Shown here: positions 58,834-64,000 of the stretch, in pieces
Position numbering within the stretch: the first letter of the stretch is position 1
How the letters are laid out: each line of letters opens with the position of its first letter
NCBI GenBank assembly: GCA_017557625.1
Contig: JAFYYG010000026.1
Coordinates: forward strand, 47,674-111,673
Source of the DNA: Muribaculaceae bacterium
Lineage (GTDB): Bacteria > Bacteroidota > Bacteroidia > Bacteroidales > Muribaculaceae
DNA length: 64,000 nucleotides
Direction: 5' to 3'
The notes under the pieces: generated by a model
What the model saw: the letters and a program-made list of their open reading frames with translations, nothing else
Told to the model about the DNA's origin: nothing
Database searches by the model: none
Program-made: the position numbers and the translations under genes

Positions 58834-58853
58834 TGTTGCGTTGCAACGCAACA
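58834..58853. repeat. REP-like palindrome
   Basis: Perfect 20-base palindrome with arms TGTTGCGTTG and CAACGCAACA, followed by AACGTGACA. It closely matches the palindrome at 10335-10355, including the bases that follow. It lies in the shared region of two divergent genes. Confidence 0.6.
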
Positions 58854-58902
58854 AACGTGACAGTGGAGGTACTATTATATTATAATAAGGTGTAAACGAC
58901 TA

Positions 58903-59454
58903 ATGGAATTTCAGGAATTAGATATTAAGGGTGTGTGGCTTATCAAGCCTCGGCGTTTTGGTGACAGCCGCGGATACTTCAGCGAGACGTGGAAGCAACA
59001 GGAGTTTGAGGCTCATGTGGGCAAGGTGAACTTCGTGCAGGACAACGAGTCGCTTTCGTCCTACGGTGTGCTGCGTGGCCTGCACTTGCAGCGCGGCGAG
59101 TGGAGTCAGGCAAAGCTGGTGAGGGTGTCGATGGGTAAAGTTCTCGATGTTGCACTCGATCTGCGCCCCGGCAGCCCAACCTGGGGCAAGCATGTGAGCA
59201 TGGTGCTGTCGCACGACGGTGGTGAGCAAATGTTCATCCCTCGCGGTTTCGCCCACGGCTTTGTGGTGCTGAGCGATGTGGCGCAGTTCCAGTATAAGGT
59301 CGATAACGTGTATGCCCCTCAAAGCGAGATGACCATAGCCTTTGACGACCCCGATTTGGGCATAGACTGGGTGATTGACCCTGCCGAAATGCTGCTCAGC
59401 GATAAAGATAAGAAAGGAACAAGGTTAAAAAATATTAAATCTGTAGAATTTTAG
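58903..59454 (+). CDS. rfbC: dTDP-4-dehydrorhamnose 3,5-epimerase
   Basis: A 183-residue cupin-fold epimerase of dTDP-rhamnose synthesis. Family motifs: GVWLIKPRRFGDSRGYFSETW, FVQDNESLSSYGVLRGLHLQ (catalytic His), KLVRVSMGKVLDVALDLRPGS and FIPRGFAHGFVVLSD. No rfbA, rfbB or rfbD is adjacent, unlike the usual gene cluster. A strong hairpin terminator follows. Confidence 0.93.
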   Translation: MEFQELDIKGVWLIKPRRFGDSRGYFSETWKQQEFEAHVGKVNFVQDNESLSSYGVLRGLHLQRGEWSQAKLVRVSMGKVLDVALDLRPGSPTWGKHVSMVLSHDGGEQMFIPRGFAHGFVVLSDVAQFQYKVDNVYAPQSEMTIAFDDPDLGIDWVIDPAEMLLSDKDKKGTRLKNIKSVEF

Positions 59455-59474
59455 TAAATTTCATGCTTTTTGTG

Positions 59475-59515
59475 AACTCCCTGAAATCTACCGAGTTAGG
59501 TGGTTTCGGGGAGTT
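59475..59515 (+). terminator. Terminator after rfbC
   Basis: AACTCCCTGAAATCTACC (from 59475) pairs with GGTGGTTTCGGGGAGTT (to 59515), a long stem with a few mismatches, followed by a T-rich stretch. It separates rfbC from the ribosomal operon. Confidence 0.75.
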
Positions 59516-59564
59516 TACATTATATAATAATATGGTCATATCCAAAAACTGAGCCCTAAAAACA

Positions 59565-59597
59565 TTTGGTTATTAGCCAAATAGTTTGTAACTTTGC
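59565..59597 (+). promoter_or_regulatory. Promoter of the str/S10 ribosomal operon
   Basis: TTTG at 59565-59568, a 20-base spacer, and TAACTTTG at 59589-59596. Transcription would start near 59603, leaving a leader of about 200 nt before rpsL. The leader has a 9-bp hairpin, ACTAAATCA/TGATTTAGT (59633-59651), six bases before a micro-ORF. Confidence 0.75.
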
Positions 59598-59656
59598 ATC
59601 GCTTTTTGGGCAAAAGGCATCCTTTGGCTTTGACTAAATCACTGATTTAGTGAGAG

Positions 59657-59764
59657 ATGAATAGGACTGCGCAATTCCCAAAGGGCATTTTAGAAAATTT
59701 GTGCAAGCCGTGTGAAATAAGATTTTATTTCCGAGGTGCCGCCAAATTTATGGAAACTAAGTAA
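59657..59764 (+). CDS. Leader micro-ORF, 35 aa, upstream of rpsL
   Basis: ATG 59657 to TAA 59762-59764, lying wholly inside the predicted rpsL leader, 37 bases before the rpsL ATG. The product starts MNRTAQFPKGILEN, has a CKPC motif in the middle and ends FYFRGAAKFMETK. It has no signal peptide. The FYFRGAA tail recurs at 9302-9370 with only one synonymous change over 21 bases, which argues against chance. It may be a leader peptide controlling ribosomal protein synthesis, a small Cys-containing protein, or the mark of a conserved RNA element. I do not know a named family. Confidence 0.5.
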   Translation: MNRTAQFPKGILENLCKPCEIRFYFRGAAKFMETK

Positions 59765-59801
59765 TAATTTAAAATTTCAAACAAAGTAAAATTAAACTAA
59801 G

Positions 59802-60185
59802 ATGCCAACAATTCAGCAATTAGTAAGAAAAGGTCGCACTTCACTGGAGAGTACCAGCAAGTCGCCTGCTTTGGATTCTTGCCCACAACGTCGTGGCGTG
59901 TGCGTGCGTGTTTACACCACCACCCCCAAGAAGCCAAACTCGGCTATGCGCAAAGTTGCACGCGTGAGATTAACTAACGGAAAAGAGGTGAACTCTTACA
60001 TTCCTGGCGAGGGTCACAACCTTCAGGAGCACTCCATCGTGATGGTTCGCGGTGGTCGTGTTAAGGACCTCCCTGGTGTACGTTACCACATCGTTCGCGG
60101 CACACTCGACACTGCAGGTGTAGCAGGCCGCACCCAGCGCCGCTCAAAATATGGCGCCAAGCGTCCAAAAGCTGCCAAGAAGTAA
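59802..60185 (+). CDS. rpsL: 30S ribosomal protein S12
   Basis: A 127-residue ribosomal protein at the decoding centre. The conserved blocks [40 protein letters not shown] and [14 protein letters not shown] are present. The two lysines linked to streptomycin sensitivity (in TPKKPN and GRVKDL) are wild type. First ribosomal protein gene of the operon. Confidence 0.98.
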   Translation: MPTIQQLVRKGRTSLESTSKSPALDSCPQRRGVCVRVYTTTPKKPNSAMRKVARVRLTNGKEVNSYIPGEGHNLQEHSIVMVRGGRVKDLPGVRYHIVRGTLDTAGVAGRTQRRSKYGAKRPKAAKK

Positions 60186-60270
60186 GCAGACCAATTTTTT
60201 ACTAGAAACAAACAAAAAAATTTAGAAACTTAGTTTTTGATTATTGGATTGATTTATTTGGGTTGAGTAA

Positions 60271-60290
60271 ATGGCCGAAGAGTCGGCCGT
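60271..60290 (+). promoter_or_regulatory. Hairpin in the rpsL-rpsG gap, possible S7 control site
   Basis: GGCCGA (60273-60278) and TCGGCC (60283-60288) with an AGAG loop form a GC-rich stem in the AT-rich 161-base gap between rpsL and rpsG. In E. coli the S12-S7 gap is where S7 binds its own mRNA; the position is the same, the function here is inferred. Confidence 0.4.
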
Positions 60291-60346
60291 TGAAGAACAA
60301 AGAAGCAAACAACCAAGCGGACAAAAACTACAATTATTTTGAAAAA

Positions 60347-60823
60347 ATGAGAAAGGCTAAGCCAAAGAAAAGGATCATTTTGCCCGATCCTAAGTTCGGT
60401 GACGTGCGAGTTTCGAAATTCGTCAATCACCTAATGTTAGATGGTAAGAAGAATACCTCTTACCGCATCTTCTACAGCGCCCTCGACCTCGTGGGTGGCA
60501 AGATGAAGGATGCTGAGAAAGCTCCTCTTGAAATTTGGAAAGAGGCTCTCGAGAAGATTACACCTCAAGTAGAGGTTAAATCTCGCCGTATCGGTGGCGC
60601 TACATTCCAGGTTCCTACCGAGATTCGCCCCGATCGTAAGGAATCAATTTCGATGAAGAACATGATCAACTTCGCACGCAAGCGTGGCGGCAAGACTATG
60701 GCCGACAAGCTCGCTGCTGAGATTATGGATGCTTACAATGAGCAAGGTGGCGCGTTCAAGCGCAAAGAGGACATGCACCGCATGGCCGAGGCAAACCGCG
60801 CATTTGCTCACTTCAGGTTTTAA
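60347..60823 (+). CDS. rpsG: 30S ribosomal protein S7
   Basis: A 158-residue assembly protein of the small-subunit head. The ATG at 60347 is chosen because [21 protein letters not shown] matches the Bacteroidetes S7 start; an in-frame ATG at 60263 would add 28 residues unlike S7 and cross a hairpin. Typical blocks are [27 protein letters not shown] and [20 protein letters not shown]. Confidence 0.97.
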   Translation: MRKAKPKKRIILPDPKFGDVRVSKFVNHLMLDGKKNTSYRIFYSALDLVGGKMKDAEKAPLEIWKEALEKITPQVEVKSRRIGGATFQVPTEIRPDRKESISMKNMINFARKRGGKTMADKLAAEIMDAYNEQGGAFKRKEDMHRMAEANRAFAHFRF

Positions 60824-60845
60824 TTGAGAAAAAGGAATCATAGAG

Positions 60846-62969
60846 ATGAAAGCTGACGAGAATCTGAAGATGACACGTAATATCGGTATCATGGCTCACA
60901 TTGATGCCGGTAAGACTACCACTTCGGAGCGCATATTGTTCTACACCGGCCTTACCCACAAGATTGGGGAGGTGCATGATGGTGCAGCTACTATGGACTG
61001 GATGGTCCAGGAACAGGAGCGTGGCATCACCATCACTTCGGCCGCTACCACAGCTTTCTGGAACTATGATGACAAAAAGTTCAAAATCAACCTTATCGAC
61101 ACCCCAGGACACGTTGACTTCACCGTTGAGGTGGAGCGCTCGCTGAGAGTGCTCGACGGTGCTATCGCCACTTTCTGTGCCGTGGGAGGCGTGGAGCCTC
61201 AGAGCGAGACAGTGTGGCGTCAGGCCGACAAGTACAATGTGCCACGTATCGCTTACGTCAACAAGATGGACCGTCCTGGCGCCAACTTCCTTGAGGTTGC
61301 CCGCCAGATTCATGACGTGCTGGGCGCAAACCCATGCCCCATCGAGTTGCCAATAGGCGCCGAGGACAATTTCAAGGGCGTTGTTGACTTGGTGAAGATG
61401 AAGGCGTTGTACTGGCATGACGAGACAATGGGCGCAGAGTACTCAGTAGAGGATATCCCAGCCGAAATGCTCGACGAGAGCCAGCAGTATCGCGATGAGA
61501 TGCTCGAGAAGATTGCCGAGTTTGATGAGATCTTGATGGCAAAATACTTCGACGACCCCTCCACCATCACTGAGACTGACATCAAAAACGCGCTGCGCAC
61601 CGCTACATTGCAGATGGAAATCGTGCCTATGCTGTGCGGCAGCTCGTTCAAGAACAAAGGTGTGCAGCCACTGCTCGATGCTGTGTGCGCTTACCTGCCC
61701 AGTCCTGAAGACGCCGATGAGGTGACTGGTCATGCCATCAACGACCCCGACAAGCAGGAGGCACGTCGCCCCCTCTTCGAGGAGCCTATGTGCGCCCTCG
61801 TGTTCAAGATTGCCACCGACCCCTACGTGGGACGACTCGTGTTCTTCCGTGTTTACTCGGGTCAAATCGACGCTGGCAGCTATGTCTTCAACTCGAGGTC
61901 GGGCAAGAAAGAGCGCATCTCGCGCTTGTTCCAGATGCACAGCAACCACCAGAACCCTATGGAGACTATAGGATGCGGTGACATAGGCGCTGGAGTAGGC
62001 TTCAAGGACGTGCGCACCGGCGACACCCTCTGCGACGAGCAGCACCCCATCGTGCTGGAGGCTATGGACTTCCCCGAGCCAGTGATTGGCATCGCAGTGG
62101 AGCCAAAGACCCAGAACGACCTCGACCGTCTTGGCGTGGGCTTGCAGAAGCTCGCCGAGGAGGACCCCACTTTCCAGGTGGAGACCAACGACGAGACCGG
62201 CCAAACCATCATTCGTGGCATGGGTGAGCTTCACCTCGACATCATCATCGACCGTTTGCGCCGTGAATTCAAGGTTGAATGCAACCAGGGTTTGCCGCAG
62301 GTTAGCTACAAAGAAGCAATAACCAAGGCCGTGGAGCTGCGTGAGGTGTTCAAGAAACAGACTGGTGGACGTGGCAAGTTTGCCGACATCATCTGCCGTG
62401 TGGAACCTGCCGACGATGACTTCGAGGGTACACTCCAGTTCATTGACGAGGTGAAGGGCGGAAATATTCCCAAAGAGTATATCCCCTCTATACAGAAAGG
62501 TTTTACCACAGCCATGCGTAATGGCGTGCTTGCCAACTATCCCATGGAGCGACTTAAAGTTACCGTCATTGACGGAAGCTACCATCCGGTCGACAGCGAC
62601 CAGCTCTCATTTGAGATTTGTGCAATCCAAGCATTCCGCAGGGCATGCGCCCAGGCAGGTCCTGTCCTTCTGGAGCCCATCATGAAGGTTGAGGTGGTGA
62701 CACCCGAAGAAAACATGGGCGATGTGATTGGTGACCTCAACAAGCGTCGCGGACAGGTGCTGGGAATGGAAACCAGCCGCACTGGATGCCGCATTGTCAA
62801 GGCTTTGGCACCGCTAGCCGAGATGTTCGGTTATGTGACTGCCCTCAGGACAATCACATCGGGACGAGCCACTTCCACAATGTCGTTCTCTCACTTCGCG
62901 CAGGTGGGCACCGCAATAGCTCAGAAGGTGCTCGAGCGAGTGGGTGGAAGAGTAGATTTACTGAAATAA
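60846..62969 (+). CDS. fusA: Elongation factor G
   Basis: A 707-residue translocation GTPase. GTP-binding motifs are AHIDAGKTT (G1), [11 protein letters not shown] (G2), DTPGH (G3) and NKMD (G4). Domains II to V follow in normal order, with [14 protein letters not shown] in domain III and [18 protein letters not shown] in domain IV. The length is normal. It starts 22 bases after rpsG, in the str arrangement. Confidence 0.98.
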   Translation: MKADENLKMTRNIGIMAHIDAGKTTTSERILFYTGLTHKIGEVHDGAATMDWMVQEQERGITITSAATTAFWNYDDKKFKINLIDTPGHVDFTVEVERSLRVLDGAIATFCAVGGVEPQSETVWRQADKYNVPRIAYVNKMDRPGANFLEVARQIHDVLGANPCPIELPIGAEDNFKGVVDLVKMKALYWHDETMGAEYSVEDIPAEMLDESQQYRDEMLEKIAEFDEILMAKYFDDPSTITETDIKNALRTATLQMEIVPMLCGSSFKNKGVQPLLDAVCAYLPSPEDADEVTGHAINDPDKQEARRPLFEEPMCALVFKIATDPYVGRLVFFRVYSGQIDAGSYVFNSRSGKKERISRLFQMHSNHQNPMETIGCGDIGAGVGFKDVRTGDTLCDEQHPIVLEAMDFPEPVIGIAVEPKTQNDLDRLGVGLQKLAEEDPTFQVETNDETGQTIIRGMGELHLDIIIDRLRREFKVECNQGLPQVSYKEAITKAVELREVFKKQTGGRGKFADIICRVEPADDDFEGTLQFIDEVKGGNIPKEYIPSIQKGFTTAMRNGVLANYPMERLKVTVIDGSYHPVDSDQLSFEICAIQAFRRACAQAGPVLLEPIMKVEVVTPEENMGDVIGDLNKRRGQVLGMETSRTGCRIVKALAPLAEMFGYVTALRTITSGRATSTMSFSHFAQVGTAIAQKVLERVGGRVDLLK

Positions 62970-62988
62970 CTTTATTTTTTTAACAAAT

Positions 62989-63294
62989 ATGAGCCAAAAA
63001 ATCAGAATCAAACTAAAATCTTACGATCACAACTTGGTTGACAAGTCGGCCGAGAAGATTGTCAGAACAGTTAAGAGCACTGGCGCCGTGGTTAGCGGTC
63101 CTATACCCCTGCCCACCCACAAGCGCATCTTCACTGTGAACCGCTCGACTTTCGTTAACAAGAAGTCGCGCGAGCAGTTCCAACTGAGCGCCTACAAGCG
63201 CCTCATCGACATCTACAGCTCAACCGCCAAGACCGTTGACGCTCTGATGAAACTTGAGTTGCCCAGCGGCGTAGAAGTTGAGATCAAGGTGTAG
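62989..63294 (+). CDS. rpsJ: 30S ribosomal protein S10
   Basis: A 101-residue ribosomal protein that also takes part in transcription antitermination in many bacteria. Motifs: [37 protein letters not shown] and [19 protein letters not shown]. It follows fusA by 19 bases with no tuf gene between, the usual Bacteroidetes order. Confidence 0.98.
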   Translation: MSQKIRIKLKSYDHNLVDKSAEKIVRTVKSTGAVVSGPIPLPTHKRIFTVNRSTFVNKKSREQFQLSAYKRLIDIYSSTAKTVDALMKLELPSGVEVEIKV

Positions 63295-63367
63295 TGACAA
63301 TCTCCCACACCAGTTTTATTAACCAATCCAAGTGATTAAAGTAAGTAATTTTTAAAATTTAAGAGAA

Positions 63368-63985
63368 ATGCCAGGATTATTAGGAAAAAAAATCGGAATG
63401 ACATCCGTTTTCAGTGCCGACGGCAAGAACGTGCCGTGCACTGTTATCGAAGTTGGTCCTTGTGTAGTTACTCAAGTGAAAACAATTGAAAATGACGGCT
63501 ACGAGGCTTTGCAGCTTGGCTTCATCGAGAAGAAAGACAAGCACACTACCAAGCCCGAGGCAGGTCACTTCAAGAAGGCTGGAGTAAAGCCACAAAGACA
63601 CTTGGCCGAGTTCAAAGGTTTTGAAGGTGAGTACAACATGGGTGACGTGTTCACCGTTGAATTCTTCAATGACGACCACTATGTTGACGTGATTGGAATC
63701 TCCAAAGGTAAGGGTTTCCAGGGCGTTGTTAAGCGCCACGGTTTTGGTGGTGTAGGCCAAAAGACCCACGGTCAGGACGACCGCTTCCGTGCACCAGGTT
63801 CTATCGGTGCATGTTCTTACCCAGCAAAAGTGTTCAAGGGCATGCGTATGGCCGGACAGATGGGTAATGAGAGAGTTACTGTTCAAAATCTCGAGGTTAT
63901 CAAGATTTTGCCTGAGAACAACCTCCTCATCGTGAAGGGCTCGGTTCCAGGTAGCAAAGGTTCAATCATTTCAATCTTGAAGTAA
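63368..63985 (+). CDS. rplC: 50S ribosomal protein L3
   Basis: A 205-residue ribosomal protein. It starts [19 protein letters not shown] and contains the extended loop with [37 protein letters not shown] and [16 protein letters not shown]. It is complete; the next gene starts after three bases. Confidence 0.98.
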   Translation: MPGLLGKKIGMTSVFSADGKNVPCTVIEVGPCVVTQVKTIENDGYEALQLGFIEKKDKHTTKPEAGHFKKAGVKPQRHLAEFKGFEGEYNMGDVFTVEFFNDDHYVDVIGISKGKGFQGVVKRHGFGGVGQKTHGQDDRFRAPGSIGACSYPAKVFKGMRMAGQMGNERVTVQNLEVIKILPENNLLIVKGSVPGSKGSIISILK

Positions 63986-63988
63986 ACT

Positions 63989-64000
63989 ATGGAATTAGCA
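63989..64000 (+). CDS. rplD: 50S ribosomal protein L4, 3' truncated by window edge
   Basis: Only four codons (ATG GAA TTA GCA, Met-Glu-Leu-Ala) lie in the window. The assignment rests on position directly after rplC, where rplD is found in nearly all bacteria, and on the MELA start common for Bacteroidetes L4. Confidence 0.7.

Noticed and set aside
59802-60185. Streptomycin-resistance changes in rpsL
   Set aside because: Both key lysines (in TPKKPN and GRVKDL) are present, so the sequence is wild type.
61443-62585. 380-codon open frame on the minus strand inside fusA
   Set aside because: It is antisense to the highly conserved elongation factor G gene, and its translation has no recognisable domain; it arises from codon bias of fusA.
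1-64000. tRNA, rRNA, insertion sequences, integrases or prophage genes
   Set aside because: I looked for tRNA-like arms, transposase or integrase motifs and long terminal inverted repeats and saw none, apart from the 35-bp inverted repeat around the esterase gene, which encloses no transposase. A dedicated tRNA scan was not possible.

Overview
The window is a stretch of chromosome from a gut-type Bacteroidales bacterium, most likely Muribaculaceae or a Prevotellaceae relative. The evidence is the promoter type (TTTG, a 19-20 base spacer, then TAnnTTTG), the absence of Shine-Dalgarno sites, and several Bacteroidetes-specific genes: a Bat aerotolerance operon, the alternative GlmU family, DUF4923, a BspA-type leucine-rich repeat protein, secreted proteins ending in dockerin-like or sorting-like modules, and the rSAM/lipoprotein system. 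No rRNA, tRNA, insertion sequence, prophage or CRISPR array was found.

Left part (1-13.5 kb). A truncated glycerate kinase is followed by an operon of three small paralogous lipoproteins carrying YGPP motifs and a radical SAM/SPASM enzyme. Next come an acetylxylan esterase boxed in by a perfect 35-bp inverted repeat, a type II pantothenate kinase, and two adjacent proteins that join an N-terminal zinc ribbon and one membrane helix to ExbD-like periplasmic domains. Then follow a GNAT/HD/DUF3307 trio, YqgE, an aspartokinase without ACT domains, a secreted protein, LptB, uridine kinase and a 51-aa micro-protein.

Middle (13.5-32 kb). recR precedes a six-gene leftward operon for glycerophosphodiester use: glpA-glpB-glpC, glpT, a glycerophosphodiester phosphodiesterase and an outer-membrane porin. 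A divergent DeoR-type regulator sits in front of it, with candidate operators just downstream of both promoters. A HigBA toxin-antitoxin pair, a BspA-like protein, an acyltransferase, an 8.5-copy 14-bp tandem repeat, a metallophosphoesterase and Tex follow.

Right-middle (32-47 kb). A leftward aerotolerance operon runs moxR-DUF58-orf-batA-batB-batC-batD-batE and ends in a PAP2 phosphatase; BatC has a very large Gln/Glu low-complexity insert. prmC with a lipoprotein, lysA, an unusual thioredoxin (RCGPC), a TIGR04076 protein and a DUF4923 protein follow.

Right end (47-64 kb). A 1614-aa secreted multidomain protein, asd, a secreted protein with dockerin-like repeats, a patatin phospholipase with a C-terminal barrel, a GlmU-like protein and rfbC lead to the str/S10 ribosomal operon (rpsL-rpsG-fusA-rpsJ-rplC-rplD). 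The rpsL leader is about 200 nt long and encodes a 35-aa micro-ORF whose tail recurs, degenerate, upstream of lysC.

Intergenic DNA often consists of short degenerate word repeats that begin directly at stop codons, and in two genes the repeat supplies the stop codon. The zinc-ribbon/ExbD pair and the YGPP lipoprotein/radical SAM operon are the best candidates for undescribed biology. lysC, asd and lysA are scattered but together cover three steps of the aspartate to diaminopimelate/lysine pathway.
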